Positions 7,176 through 16,149 of a stretch of DNA of 64,000 bases are shown in pieces. The notes below the pieces were generated by a model. The model was not told the origin of the DNA. It worked only from the letters and a program-made list of their open reading frames with translations, and ran no database searches. Made by a program: the position numbers and the translations under genes. The stretch's first letter is position 1. Each line of letters opens with the position of its first letter. This stretch comes from Pararobbsia alpina (GTDB lineage Bacteria > Pseudomonadota > Gammaproteobacteria > Burkholderiales > Burkholderiaceae). The stretch spans positions 1-64,000 of the forward strand of contig NZ_CADIKM010000020.1 of the NCBI RefSeq assembly GCF_902859895.1. The letters run 5' to 3'.

Positions 7176-8660
7176 TTAACTGTGACGCGAGAAACCGCCA
7201 CGGCCACCGTTACCGGTGCCGCCGCCACCAGAACGGCGCGGGCCGCCGGCCGAACTACGCGGCTTGCCGAAACCCGAACCGTTACGATTGCCTGCCGGAC
7301 GGCCGCCCGGACGTGCGCCGCCATTGGTCGGCGGTGCGCGGCGCGGTTCGAAACCGGCCACGACATTCACAGGCAGGGGCTGGCGCGTGAAGCGCTCGAT
7401 GCGCTTGACGGCCTGGAATTCGGCATGATGGACCAGGCTCACCGCGGTACCCGTGCGGCCGGCGCGGCCGGTACGGCCGATACGGTGAACGTAGTCTTCG
7501 GCGAACTTCGGCAGATCGTAGTTGAACACGTGCGTGATGCCCGGCACGTCGATGCCGCGCGCAGCCACGTCGGTGGCGACGAGCACGCGGACCTTGCGTT
7601 CACGCAGTGCACGCAGCGTGCGGTTGCGCGCGCCCTGGGGCAGGTCACCATGCAGCGCGGCCGAGGCAAAACCGGCATCGGACAGACGGCCGGCGAGTTG
7701 GTCGGCTTCGCTCTTGGTCGCCGTGAACACGATGGCTTGATCGAGTTCGCGATCGGACAGCAGATGCTCGAGCAGGCGATCCTTGTGTGCACGGTCGTCG
7801 ACCCAATGAATCGATTGCGTGATGTTTGCCGGTGCGCCGATCGTACGCGTGATTTCGATACGTTCGGGATTGCGTAGCAGACGTTCGGTCAGCGAACCAA
7901 TCTTGCCGTCGAGCGTGGCCGAGAACAGCATCGTCTGACGTTCGGGCGGGGTCAGAGCGACGATCGATTCGATATCGTCGACAAAGCCCATGTCGAGCAT
8001 GCGGTCCGCCTCGTCGAGCACGAGGATCTGCAGTTGCGACAGATCGATCTTGCCGCGTTCGAGGTGGTCGAGCAGACGACCCGGCGTCGCAACGAGGATT
8101 TCAGGATTCTTCGACAGCAGTTCGAGCTGCTGACGATAGGGCACGCCGCCGAGAATGCTGACGCAGCGCAGGCGGCGCAGATGCTTGCCGTAGGTCGCGG
8201 CAGCCGTGGTGACCTGCAGCGCGAGTTCGCGCGTCGGAGTCAGCACGAGCATGTTCGGGCGAGCCGGCTGAGGTGCCGGGCGGCGCGGACGGCCGTCGGC
8301 GGTGGTGCCGGCATTCGCTGCGGGAGCACCATTCGTGCGCTTGCCGCCGTCGCGCTGGAATGCGGCAAAACGTTCGATCGCGGGCAGCATGAACGCGGCG
8401 GTCTTGCCGGAGCCGGTCGGGCTCGAGACCAGCAGGTCACGGCCAGCCAGTCCGGCGGGAATCGCACGAGCCTGGACGCCGGTCGGTGCCGTGTAGCCGG
8501 TCGCGGTCAGCGCCGAGACGATTTCGGCCGACAGGCCAAGATCGGCAAAGGTCGGGCCCGACGGGGCCGCGGCGGCGACAATGATCTCAGCGCCGGCGTT
8601 TTCAGCTTTGCCAAGAGCCAGTGCGGCAACAGCGTCGAGCGGGGATTGATTCGAATTCAT
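7176..8660 (-). CDS. rhlE: DEAD-box ATP-dependent RNA helicase, RhlE type
   Basis: This is an RNA helicase of the RhlE subgroup, expected to act in ribosome assembly and RNA turnover, often at low temperature. The 494 residues carry the Q motif (FADLGL, about 38), motif I SPTGSGKT (80-87), Ia PTRELA (142-147), TPGR (192-195), DEAD (216-219), SAT (247-249) and HRIGRTGRAG in the second RecA-like domain. A Gly/Arg/Asn-rich tail follows (about 440-494, ending GRGGFSRHS), typical of RNA-binding extensions. An insertion rich in Gly/Pro/Ala lies between motifs I and Ia (about 103-135). The long region upstream may be a regulatory leader. Confidence 0.93.
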   Translation of the reverse strand: MNSNQSPLDAVAALALGKAENAGAEIIVAAAAPSGPTFADLGLSAEIVSALTATGYTAPTGVQARAIPAGLAGRDLLVSSPTGSGKTAAFMLPAIERFAAFQRDGGKRTNGAPAANAGTTADGRPRRPAPQPARPNMLVLTPTRELALQVTTAAATYGKHLRRLRCVSILGGVPYRQQLELLSKNPEILVATPGRLLDHLERGKIDLSQLQILVLDEADRMLDMGFVDDIESIVALTPPERQTMLFSATLDGKIGSLTERLLRNPERIEITRTIGAPANITQSIHWVDDRAHKDRLLEHLLSDRELDQAIVFTATKSEADQLAGRLSDAGFASAALHGDLPQGARNRTLRALRERKVRVLVATDVAARGIDVPGITHVFNYDLPKFAEDYVHRIGRTGRAGRTGTAVSLVHHAEFQAVKRIERFTRQPLPVNVVAGFEPRRAPPTNGGARPGGRPAGNRNGSGFGKPRSSAGGPRRSGGGGTGNGGRGGFSRHS

Positions 8661-9073
8661 TCAAGCAGCTTCCAAGGTAGATCAGCGGCTAGCGCAAAAA
8701 GGGCGTCGGCGCCAATCAATACCCCGCTCGCTGGATCTGACGAACAGATCGCAAGCAAACGAGCACGCCCGCGACACGGCAGGACAGCGGCCGGGCGGAG
8801 ACGATCTAGAAGCTGTAACGGATGCAAAACGGCGCGGAAACCCGCTAATACCGTTGCCAGCGCAAACGTCCGTCAGGACGATTCGGTTTGCACATCAGGT
8901 GCAGACCACGCCGGAGCAGGAAGGGACAGTTTCTAAGGATTGGAGCAAAACGCGATGTCGCGGGCAACACGGGTAGAAACCCTGTGTCGAACGCAGGGCG
9001 CATTGTAGCTTGGTTTGCTGCGACGCGCCACGGTGGCCCATGGTTTTTTTAACGAGATATGACACTTCGCTTT
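8661..9073 (-). other. Probable long leader of rhlE
   Basis: No gene is supported here. On the minus strand there is a good -10 match, TACAAT, at 9007-9002, with a weak -35. It is followed by a CCCTG/CAGGG hairpin (8980-8998) at the expected transcript start. If used, rhlE would have a leader of about 330 bases. Long structured leaders occur on cold-induced helicase genes, so leader-mediated control is plausible but unproven. Confidence 0.4.
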
Positions 9074-9340
9074 TTATTCGGCGCCTGCCTTCAGTGATTC
9101 GACGAGTTCCACATATTGGGCTTTTGCTGTGTCCGCAGGCGTGCCCTTGAGCGCGGCCCAGGCCTCGTGTTTGTAGCGGCCGACCCGATCGAACGCACCA
9201 GGCCTCTCGTCACTCGCATCGCCTTGGGTGGCCTGCTTGAACAGGGCGTACAGACGTAGCAGCGTCAGGTTGCCCGGGCGACTGCCCAGAAGGGTGACGT
9301 CGTGTTGCGCTTGTTCGAACTGTTGGTGCAGATCGCTCAT
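9074..9340 (-). CDS. Acyl-CoA-binding protein (ACBP)
   Basis: This 88-residue four-helix protein binds long-chain acyl-CoA esters in the cytosol. The family pattern is intact: LYALFKQATQGDA, RPGAFDRVGRYKHEAW and LKGTPADTAKAQYVELV. ATG 9340 gives the compact family length and begins MSDLHQQFEQAQ; the longer open frame would add an unneeded 20 residues. It is on the same strand as rhlE with a large gap between, and divergent from tsaB. In a PHA-forming organism it may buffer acyl-CoA pools, which is inference. Confidence 0.92.
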   Translation of the reverse strand: MSDLHQQFEQAQHDVTLLGSRPGNLTLLRLYALFKQATQGDASDERPGAFDRVGRYKHEAWAALKGTPADTAKAQYVELVESLKAGAE

Positions 9341-9525
9341 TGCAGAGATCCGGGAAAGATGAGGAAGACGGCGCCTGAACACGGTGGCCGTAGACGGCAA
9401 GGGTGCCTTGCAACGCTTGCGCTGATAGTATCAAGACGACCGGCGGGCAGGCTGGAGCGGACCCTCCAAATGCGCCGCGACCGGTGCCGCCCGGTAATGT
9501 GCGTTCGCGCATTACAATACCCGCC

Positions 9526-10263
9526 ATGAACCGGACTGCCTTGCTCGCTCTCGACACCTCGACTGAATTCTGCTCTGTGGCGCTTGGCGTCGCGCAGGAG
9601 GACGCGGTCGCGTTTTCCGCTCTACATGTCCGGCACGAGAAGACAGGCTCCGTCTCCAGTTCGCGGCTGCTGCCCGCCGTATTGGAGGTGCTGGCTGAAG
9701 CGGGGCTGCGCCTCGATGCGTGCAGTGCGATTGCATTCGGCGCGGGTCCGGGCTCGTTCACGGGCTTGCGAACCGCGACGGGGGCCGCCCAGGGCCTCGC
9801 GTTCGGCGGCGGCCTGCCGGTCGTGCCGGTCAGTACGCTGATGGCCTGTGCCGAAGCAGCCCGCGGCGCGGACGCCGGCGCGGACCGGGTCCTTGTCGCG
9901 ATGGATGCGCGGATGGATGAAGCCTACTGGGCGCTCTACGAATGGTCGGCATGGGTGGGAGAGTGGGCCGTGATCAGCGCACCGGCGCTCGCGCGGCCCG
10001 AGGCGATCGCGGTGCCGGCGCAGCCGTTCACGCTGGCCGGCAACGCCCACGCGGCGTTCGGCGAACGTCTGCACGCCGCGGCTTGTGCACGCGTGATCGA
10101 TGCACAGGCGCTGCCGCATGCCGGACCGGTCGCCGCGCTCGGGCTGCGTGCCTGGCGGCGTGGCGAGGCGGTTGCGCCGGCGCTCGCCGCGCCCGACTAT
10201 ATTCGTGACAAAGTTGCGCAGACCACCGCCGAACGTGAGGCGGCCCGAGCGGAGCCGACGTGA
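9526..10263 (+). CDS. tsaB: tRNA threonylcarbamoyladenosine biosynthesis protein TsaB
   Basis: TsaB is the non-catalytic partner of TsaD in forming t6A37 on ANN-decoding tRNAs. The 245-residue protein has the ASKHA-fold start LLALDTSTEFCSVAL and the signature AFGAGPGSFTGLRTATGAAQGLAFG (in two overlapping parts around residues 70-93). It heads a plus-strand operon tsaB-rimI-UDG-DUF1853; its stop overlaps the rimI start as GTGA. A TACAAT -10-like hexamer at 9513-9518 lies only seven bases before ATG 9526, hinting at a leaderless or near-leaderless transcript. Confidence 0.95.
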   Translation: MNRTALLALDTSTEFCSVALGVAQEDAVAFSALHVRHEKTGSVSSSRLLPAVLEVLAEAGLRLDACSAIAFGAGPGSFTGLRTATGAAQGLAFGGGLPVVPVSTLMACAEAARGADAGADRVLVAMDARMDEAYWALYEWSAWVGEWAVISAPALARPEAIAVPAQPFTLAGNAHAAFGERLHAAACARVIDAQALPHAGPVAALGLRAWRRGEAVAPALAAPDYIRDKVAQTTAEREAARAEPT

Positions 10264-10751
10264 GCGCCGACCTGAGCTATCGATACATCTCGCGGATGTC
10301 CCCGGCCGACCTTGCCGAAGTCACGGCGGTCGAGTCGGTGGCCTATGATTTTCCATGGACGCGTGGCAATTTTGAAGATGCGCTGCGCAACGGCTATATC
10401 GGCTTGTGCATGCGCGATGTTCGCGGCGAGCTCATCGGCTATTGCGTGCTGATGCCGGTGGTCGACGAAATGCATCTGCTCAATCTCTGCGTCGCTCCGG
10501 CGGCGCAGGGCAAGGGTGCCGGCCTTGCGTTGCTGGTCGAGGCCGTCCGGGTCACGCGTAATGAAAAACTGTTCAGCGTGCTGCTCGAAGTGCGTCCGTC
10601 GAACCAGCGTGCCGTCAATCTCTACGAACGTTTCGGCTTCGACGCGATCGGACGCCGCCGCAATTACTACCCAGCCGCCCAACGCAAGCGCGAAGATGCG
10701 ATCGTGATGCGGCTGACCCTTTCGCAGGAGGCGAGCGATGTCGCAGCATGA
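10260..10751 (+). CDS. rimI: Ribosomal protein S18 alanine N-acetyltransferase RimI
   Basis: This GNAT-fold enzyme acetylates the N-terminal Ala of ribosomal protein S18. The 163 residues contain the GNAT motif A region (LNLCVAPAAQGKGAGLALL, Q/R-x-x-G-x-G/A acetyl-CoA loop) and the RimI-type C-terminus NQRAVNLYERFGFDAIGRRRNYYP. The GTG 10260 start overlaps the tsaB stop (GTGA); ATG 10294 is out of frame with the gene. The gene overlaps the UDG gene by 14 bases. The tsaB-rimI pairing is widespread and supports both calls. Confidence 0.93.
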   Translation: MSADLSYRYISRMSPADLAEVTAVESVAYDFPWTRGNFEDALRNGYIGLCMRDVRGELIGYCVLMPVVDEMHLLNLCVAPAAQGKGAGLALLVEAVRVTRNEKLFSVLLEVRPSNQRAVNLYERFGFDAIGRRRNYYPAAQRKREDAIVMRLTLSQEASDVAA

Positions 10752-11760
10752 TCCCTTGCTCGCCGAGCTCGGCCTTGCTCCGCTGTGGGTGCGTCGCGAG
10801 CGCGCGGTGAGTCCGGTCGCAGCCGCTCCGGCCGACGTGTCCCGGGACGCAGGATCTCAGGTAGCGGCGGCGGTGGCGCAGCCATCAAAGGGGAGCGTCG
10901 TCGAGGTCCGCCGCGACAGGCCGTCCGAGGCCGAGTCGTCCGACGTCGAACCGTTTGCCATGCAGTCGGACGCTACGCAGTTGGACGTCAAGCCGTCCGA
11001 TGTCATACGATCCGGCGCCACGCCGTCCGATCTCATGCGACCCGGCGCTATGCCGTCCGACGCCATGCCATCCGACGCGATCCCCTTCGATGCATTCGAC
11101 GTGCCGGACGACTTCGCCGGCTATGAATCGGCGGCATTCGAGCGCGTCGACTTCGTTGCGCCGACCGATTTCGACCTACCGACCCAACCATCCGTTGCGA
11201 CGCTCGATTTCAGCGCGCTGCGCGAGCGCGTGGCCTCATGTACCGCATGCGGGCTCTGCGAAAAACGCACGCAGACGGTATTCGGCGTCGGTGACGAGCA
11301 GGCCGACTGGATGATCATTGGCGAAGCGCCGGGCGAGAATGAAGACCGCCTCGGCGAACCCTTCGTCGGACAGGCCGGCAAGCTGCTCGACAATATGCTG
11401 CGCGCCGTCATGCTGAACCGGACGCAGAACGTCTACATCGCCAATGTGATCAAGTGCCGGCCGCCCGGCAACCGGAACCCGCAACCCGACGAAATCGCGC
11501 GTTGCGAGCCGTATCTGAAGCGGCAGGTGGCCCTGGTCCGCCCGAAGCTGATCCTTGCGCTCGGCCGGTTTGCCGCGCAGGCCCTGCTCAAGAGCGACGC
11601 GTCGATTTCCTCCCTGCGCGGCCGCGTTCATCAGTACGAGGGTGTACCGGTGATCGTGAGCTATCACCCTGCCTACCTTCTGCGCAGCCTGCCCGAAAAG
11701 AGCAAGGCCTGGGCCGACCTTTGTCTCGCCCAGGCGACCTTCCTCAAAGCGGCGAGTTGA
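10738..11760 (+). CDS. Family 4 uracil-DNA glycosylase with long repetitive N-terminal linker
   Basis: This is an iron-sulfur uracil-DNA glycosylase that starts base excision repair of deaminated cytosine. The catalytic domain fills about residues 158-340: [18 protein letters not shown] holds two cluster Cys, [20 protein letters not shown] is the uracil pocket, [21 protein letters not shown] supplies the other two Cys, and SYHPAYLLR is the C-terminal His motif. The first 30 residues ([15 protein letters not shown]) are a conserved burkholderial start. Residues about 40-155 are a low-complexity linker with PSDxM-type repeats. Read from ATG 10738, it overlaps rimI by 14 bases. Confidence 0.92.
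   Translation: MSQHDPLLAELGLAPLWVRRERAVSPVAAAPADVSRDAGSQVAAAVAQPSKGSVVEVRRDRPSEAESSDVEPFAMQSDATQLDVKPSDVIRSGATPSDLMRPGAMPSDAMPSDAIPFDAFDVPDDFAGYESAAFERVDFVAPTDFDLPTQPSVATLDFSALRERVASCTACGLCEKRTQTVFGVGDEQADWMIIGEAPGENEDRLGEPFVGQAGKLLDNMLRAVMLNRTQNVYIANVIKCRPPGNRNPQPDEIARCEPYLKRQVALVRPKLILALGRFAAQALLKSDASISSLRGRVHQYEGVPVIVSYHPAYLLRSLPEKSKAWADLCLAQATFLKAAS
10960..11085 (+). repeat. In-frame 15/30-bp repeats in the UDG linker
   Basis: Imperfect units of about 30 bp encode [10 protein letters not shown] and [10 protein letters not shown], followed by half-units PSDAM and PSDAI. More diverged copies ([10 protein letters not shown]) lie before them. The repeat keeps reading frame, so unit gain or loss would only change linker length. 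Confidence 0.7.
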
Positions 11761-11786
11761 ACCGCGCCGCGGCGTTCGCGGCGGCG

Positions 11787-12770
11787 ATGGCGACGCTGCG
11801 CGATGCGGCCGTACGGGATCTTGCATGGCTGCTGCTTGCCCCGCGGCTGCTATCGGAATCCTCGTTCGGTTCGCTGCTCGCGAACGGCCCTGTCGAGGAC
11901 GATCTGCTCGACTGGCTCTACACGCTCGATGCCGACCCGGCACCCTTGCGTCTCTCACTTGCCGGGCTGCGGACCCAGCGTGTCGGCCACTATGCCGAAA
12001 GGCTCGTGCACTTCGTCCTGAGTCATTCACCGCACTTCAGGCTGATCGCGGCGAACCTGCCTCTGCGATTGCAGAAGCAGACGGTCGGCGAATGCGACTT
12101 CCTGCTCGAGAATCTCGAGGGTCATCGGCTCCATTGGGAACTCGCGGTCAAATGCTATCTGTACGTCGAGCCGACACACGCCAGTGCGAAGCATGACGAT
12201 CCGCTTGCGAGCTTCGTCGGTCCGGCGCTGGGGGACCGGCTCGACATCAAGCTGCGCCGCATGCTCGAACACCAGTTGCCTTTGTCGGGACGGGTCGACT
12301 ATACGGCTTTGCTGCCGCCGGGCCCCTGGCGTGCGCAGATGTGGGTCAGCGGCTGGCTGTTCGATCGTTTCGATCAATGGCATGCGGGAAGGGCATTGAA
12401 CATCGATCCCAGGCTCGCGCCGGACTTGCTCAGCGGATTCTGGGTGCCGAGGCGTGCATGGTCCGACGTCAGCGCGGCGCTCGGCGCGGATGGATGGACG
12501 CGCTTACCGCGGCTGCGCTGGATCGCACCGCTTGCCGAACCCGATCAGAGCTTCTGCGACGTCGAAACGATGAGCAGGCGAATCGAAACCGCGTTCGCGC
12601 AGTCGCCTGTCGTCGACGCCGAGCGTCAGAAGGCGCGCGATGATCCGTTTGCGATTGCCGCGTGGAAGAAGGAAGCGGACGGCCGCTGGCATGAGATCGC
12701 GCGCGGCTTCATCGTTGCCGATGACTGGGAAGAGCGCGCCATCGCGTTTGCCGCTTACCACCACCGGTGA
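11787..12770 (+). CDS. DUF1853 family protein
   Basis: This 327-residue protein of unknown function matches DUF1853. Recognisable elements are a DLAWLLLAPRLL start, YAERLVHFVLSHSPHFRL, LRLQKQTVGECDFLLEN and LHWELAVKCYLYV; the last two resemble a nuclease-like core with acidic and Lys residues (E-x-D...E-x-x-x-K), though activity is unproven. It follows the UDG gene directly. An alternative TTG at 11757 overlaps the UDG stop (TTGA) and would add ten residues; I prefer ATG 11787. Its 3' end overlaps the convergent thiD by 16 bases. Confidence 0.8.
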   Translation: MATLRDAAVRDLAWLLLAPRLLSESSFGSLLANGPVEDDLLDWLYTLDADPAPLRLSLAGLRTQRVGHYAERLVHFVLSHSPHFRLIAANLPLRLQKQTVGECDFLLENLEGHRLHWELAVKCYLYVEPTHASAKHDDPLASFVGPALGDRLDIKLRRMLEHQLPLSGRVDYTALLPPGPWRAQMWVSGWLFDRFDQWHAGRALNIDPRLAPDLLSGFWVPRRAWSDVSAALGADGWTRLPRLRWIAPLAEPDQSFCDVETMSRRIETAFAQSPVVDAERQKARDDPFAIAAWKKEADGRWHEIARGFIVADDWEERAIAFAAYHHR

Positions 12771-13567
12771 AAGTGATGGACCGGTCCGATTCCCGAGCCG
12801 ACGCTGAGCCGGTCGGCATTTTCGAGGGCGCCACTTAGATAGGCCTTGGCCTCGGTGACCGCCTCGACGAGACTGCCTGCACGCGGCAGGAGCGCCGCGA
12901 TCGCCGCTGACAAGGTGCAGCCGGTTCCGTGCGTATGGCGCGTCGCGATGCGCCGCCCCGTGATCCGCTGCCGCCCGCTCTCGTCGAACAGCCAGTCCGG
13001 ACTTTCGTCACCGCTCAAATGGCCGCCTTTGAGCAGCACGGCTAGCGTGCCTAGCGCGCGCAGGGCTTCGGCCTGGCGTTGCATGCCGTCTTCGTCGGCC
13101 GCCTCGGCTTCGCCAAGCAGCGCGGCGGCCTCGGGCAGGTTCGGCGTGATCAGGGTCGCGAGCGGCAAGAGCTCGTCGCGCAACGCGCTGATCGCGTCGG
13201 GCAGCAGCAATGCGTGGCCACTCTTGGAGATCATGACGGTGTCGAGCACGATGTGCGCCGGCCGGTAGCGCCGCAGGGCCGCAGCCACCGCGCGGACGAT
13301 ATCCGCATTCGCAAGCATCCCGAGCTTGACCGCGTCGATGCGCAGGTCGCCGAACACCGCATCGAGCTGCGCGGTGATGAATTCGGCGGGCGGCGCATGG
13401 ACGGCCGTGACGCCGTGGGTGTTTTGCGCGGTCAGCGCGGTGATCGCCGACGCGCCGAAGACGCCGAGCGCGGAGAAGGTTTTGAGATCGGCCTGGATGC
13501 CGGCACCGCCGCCGGAATCGGAGCCGGCAATCGTGAGGACATTCGGAATCGTAGCGGTGGTAATCAT
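12755..13567 (-). CDS. thiD: Hydroxymethylpyrimidine/phosphomethylpyrimidine kinase
   Basis: ThiD phosphorylates HMP and HMP-P in thiamine pyrophosphate synthesis. The 270-residue ribokinase-fold protein starts at ATG 13567 ([20 protein letters not shown]), contains [15 protein letters not shown], the substrate loop [13 protein letters not shown] and the ATP/anion-hole motif [14 protein letters not shown] with catalytic Asp region. It lies 28 bases downstream of lplT on the same strand. A longer start at ATG 13615 would overlap lplT; the family start favours 13567. Its C-terminus (VHHFHRWW) overlaps the end of the DUF1853 gene. Confidence 0.94.
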   Translation of the reverse strand: MITTATIPNVLTIAGSDSGGGAGIQADLKTFSALGVFGASAITALTAQNTHGVTAVHAPPAEFITAQLDAVFGDLRIDAVKLGMLANADIVRAVAAALRRYRPAHIVLDTVMISKSGHALLLPDAISALRDELLPLATLITPNLPEAAALLGEAEAADEDGMQRQAEALRALGTLAVLLKGGHLSGDESPDWLFDESGRQRITGRRIATRHTHGTGCTLSAAIAALLPRAGSLVEAVTEAKAYLSGALENADRLSVGSGIGPVHHFHRWW

Positions 13568-13595
13568 TCGGATCGGTGAGGCCAGTGCGGATGGT

Positions 13596-14903
13596 CTATC
13601 GAAACTCGTCGCCAAGCAGCGACAGAGGGTCGCCCATGCGCTGGTTGCGGCGATGCAGCCGCATGATCAGCGTCATCGAGAGCACCACGAACAGGCTGAA
13701 CAGCACGATCACATAGGTCACGGGAACATTGAGCCAGACCAGCACCGCGTAGAGGCACAACATCACGAGGATCGACAGGTTTTCGTTGAAATTCTGCACC
13801 GCGATCGAATGGCCCGCCGAGAGCAGCAGATGGCCGCGGTGCTGGAGCAGGGCGTTCATCGGCACGACAAAGAAGCCTGAGAGGGCACCGATGAAGGTCA
13901 GGAACACATAGGCGATCAGCATATAGATCGGGATGCGCAGATGGCCGAAGTGAATGACCCAGTCCGGCGGAAACAGATCGCGTGTGTAGAAGGCCATCAG
14001 CATGACCGACCCACCCATCACGACGCCCGCGGGCAGCACGGTCAGAGAACGCTTCAGCGGCACCTTCGCGGCGGCGACCATCGCACCGATCGCCACGCCG
14101 ATCGCGACAAAGGCCTGCAGCACGGTGCCCTCGGAAAGGGTCAGTCCGAGCGAGCTTTCGGCCCATTTGAGTACGATGAACTGAAGTGTCGCGCCCGCAC
14201 CCCAAAGCAGCGTCGTCACGGCGAGGGAGATCTGGCCGAGGCGGTCGCGCCAGAGCGCGTTGAAGCAGTCGGCAAAATCGGAGATCAGTCGCAGCGGGCC
14301 ATGCTGCTGGCGCGGGTAGCGCGCACCGGTATCGGGAATGCCGAGGTTGAACAGGGCCGCCGTCACATAGATCAGGGTGATCACGAGTACCGACGCGTGC
14401 GCGGCCGTGACACCCGCCGGCAAATAGGGCAGAAGGAGGCGCTGCGCGACGTGGGGACTGATGAGCGCACCGCCGAGCACAGTGCCGAGAATAATCGAGC
14501 CGACGGTCGTGCCCTCGATCCAGCTGTTCGCCGCGACGAGGCGCTCGGGCGGCAGCAATTCGGTCAGTATCCCGTATTTGGCCGGCGAGTAGGCTGCCGC
14601 GCCGAATCCGACGATGGCGTACGCGATCAGGGGGTGTGCACCCGCGAACATGGTGATGCAGCCGATGACCTTGATCGTGTTCGTCAGGAACATGACGCGC
14701 CCTTTGGGGCGCGAGTCCGCGAACGCGCCGACGAAGGCGGCGAGCACGACGTACGACAGGACGAAAAACAGTTTGAGCAACGGCGTCATCCACTGCGGAG
14801 ACTGTAAGTCAGTCAGTAGCGCAATCGCAGCGATGAGCAACGCATTGTCGGCGAGCGAGGAGAAAAACTGCGCCGCCATAATGGTGTAAAAGCCTTTTTT
14901 CAT
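13596..14903 (-). CDS. lplT: Lysophospholipid transporter LplT (MFS)
   Basis: This 435-residue major facilitator protein has about 12 hydrophobic segments. It matches Lpl[22 protein letters not shown] at the start, [11 protein letters not shown] in the first cytoplasmic loop, and [30 protein letters not shown], the LplT hallmark read here in two overlapping parts. The family flips lysophospholipids across the inner membrane for re-acylation. No aas gene is seen next to it. The gene is divergent from alr and followed by thiD. Confidence 0.92.
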   Translation of the reverse strand: MKKGFYTIMAAQFFSSLADNALLIAAIALLTDLQSPQWMTPLLKLFFVLSYVVLAAFVGAFADSRPKGRVMFLTNTIKVIGCITMFAGAHPLIAYAIVGFGAAAYSPAKYGILTELLPPERLVAANSWIEGTTVGSIILGTVLGGALISPHVAQRLLLPYLPAGVTAAHASVLVITLIYVTAALFNLGIPDTGARYPRQQHGPLRLISDFADCFNALWRDRLGQISLAVTTLLWGAGATLQFIVLKWAESSLGLTLSEGTVLQAFVAIGVAIGAMVAAAKVPLKRSLTVLPAGVVMGGSVMLMAFYTRDLFPPDWVIHFGHLRIPIYMLIAYVFLTFIGALSGFFVVPMNALLQHRGHLLLSAGHSIAVQNFNENLSILVMLCLYAVLVWLNVPVTYVIVLFSLFVVLSMTLIMRLHRRNQRMGDPLSLLGDEFR

Positions 14904-15047
14904 CCTGATGCGTGTGCGTTCCCCGGGGCCGGCGCTGCATCGCCGCCGGCAAGCGGCATATCCTGTCTGGAAGGGTTGTGTGCCCGGCTTTATAACATGA
15001 AAATAGAGAAGTTCCGACTAGCGTAAGTCTTTATCCATAAGCCGTTC

Positions 15048-16118
15048 ATGCCGCGTCCAATCTCAGCCACTGTTCATACCGCCGCGCTGGCGAATAATCT
15101 TGCTGTCGTGCGCCGCGCCGCGCCGCGCTCGAAAGTCTGGGCCATCGTCAAGGCCAATGCCTATGGGCATGGACTTGCGCGCGCCTTTCCCGGTCTGCGG
15201 GCGACCGACGGCTTCGGTCTGCTCGACCTCGACGAGGCCGTGCGATTGCGCGAACTGGGCTGGGCCGGGCCGATCCTCTTACTTGAGGGTTTCTTCAAAC
15301 CGGTCGATCTCGAAATTGTCGACCGGTATAGCCTGAGCGTCACCGTCCACTGCGACGACCAGTTGCGCATGATCGAAACCGCGCGCCTCTCGCGTCCGCT
15401 GAACGTTCAGCTGAAAATGAACACGGGCATGAACCGGCTCGGTTACACACCCGAACGGTACCGTACGGCATGGGAACGTGCACGGCATACGCCCGCGATC
15501 GGACAGATCGTCCTGATGACGCACTTCTCGGATGCGGACGGCGCGCGCGGCGTCCAACATCAGCTCGCGGCGTTCGAGCGCGGTGCGGACGGCATCGCCG
15601 GCGCGCGCACCCTTGCGAACTCGGCCGCGACGCTCTGGCACCCCGCGACTCACTTTGACTGGGTACGGCCGGGCGTGATGCTGTACGGCGGTTCGCCGTC
15701 GGGCGTCGCCGCGGATATCGCCACGAGCGGTCTCGAGCCCTCGATGACGCTTGCCAGCGAAATCATTGGGGTCCAGAACCTCGCGGCAGGCGATACTGTC
15801 GGTTACGGCTCGCGATTCACGGCCGAGCGGCCGGTCAGACTTGGCATCGTTGCCTGCGGCTATGCCGACGGCTATCCGCGCCATGCACCGACGGGTACGC
15901 CGATCGCGGTCAACGGAATTCGCACACGGACTGTCGGACGCGTATCGATGGACATGATCGCGGTCGACCTGAGCACGGTCCCCGATGCGGGTGTCGGCGC
16001 AGACGTCGAGCTTTGGGGTCCCAACGTTTCGATTGACGAAGTCGCCCAGGCGAGCGATACGATCGGTTATGAACTGATGTGCGCGGTCGCGCCGCGCGTA
16101 CCGATCCGCGCGGACTGA
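15048..16118 (+). CDS. alr: Alanine racemase
   Basis: This PLP enzyme makes D-alanine for peptidoglycan. The 356-residue protein has the cofactor Lys in [12 protein letters not shown] (Lys35) and the opposing catalytic Tyr in [13 protein letters not shown]. The C-terminal beta domain is complete ([12 protein letters not shown]). It is divergent from lplT, with a 144-base region between them, and 31 bases upstream of radA, so probably co-transcribed with it. A TTTATAAC -10-like sequence lies near 14990. Confidence 0.95.
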   Translation: MPRPISATVHTAALANNLAVVRRAAPRSKVWAIVKANAYGHGLARAFPGLRATDGFGLLDLDEAVRLRELGWAGPILLLEGFFKPVDLEIVDRYSLSVTVHCDDQLRMIETARLSRPLNVQLKMNTGMNRLGYTPERYRTAWERARHTPAIGQIVLMTHFSDADGARGVQHQLAAFERGADGIAGARTLANSAATLWHPATHFDWVRPGVMLYGGSPSGVAADIATSGLEPSMTLASEIIGVQNLAAGDTVGYGSRFTAERPVRLGIVACGYADGYPRHAPTGTPIAVNGIRTRTVGRVSMDMIAVDLSTVPDAGVGADVELWGPNVSIDEVAQASDTIGYELMCAVAPRVPIRAD

Positions 16119-16149
16119 CGCGAATTGATCTAAAAGGCCGAAGAAGTCG

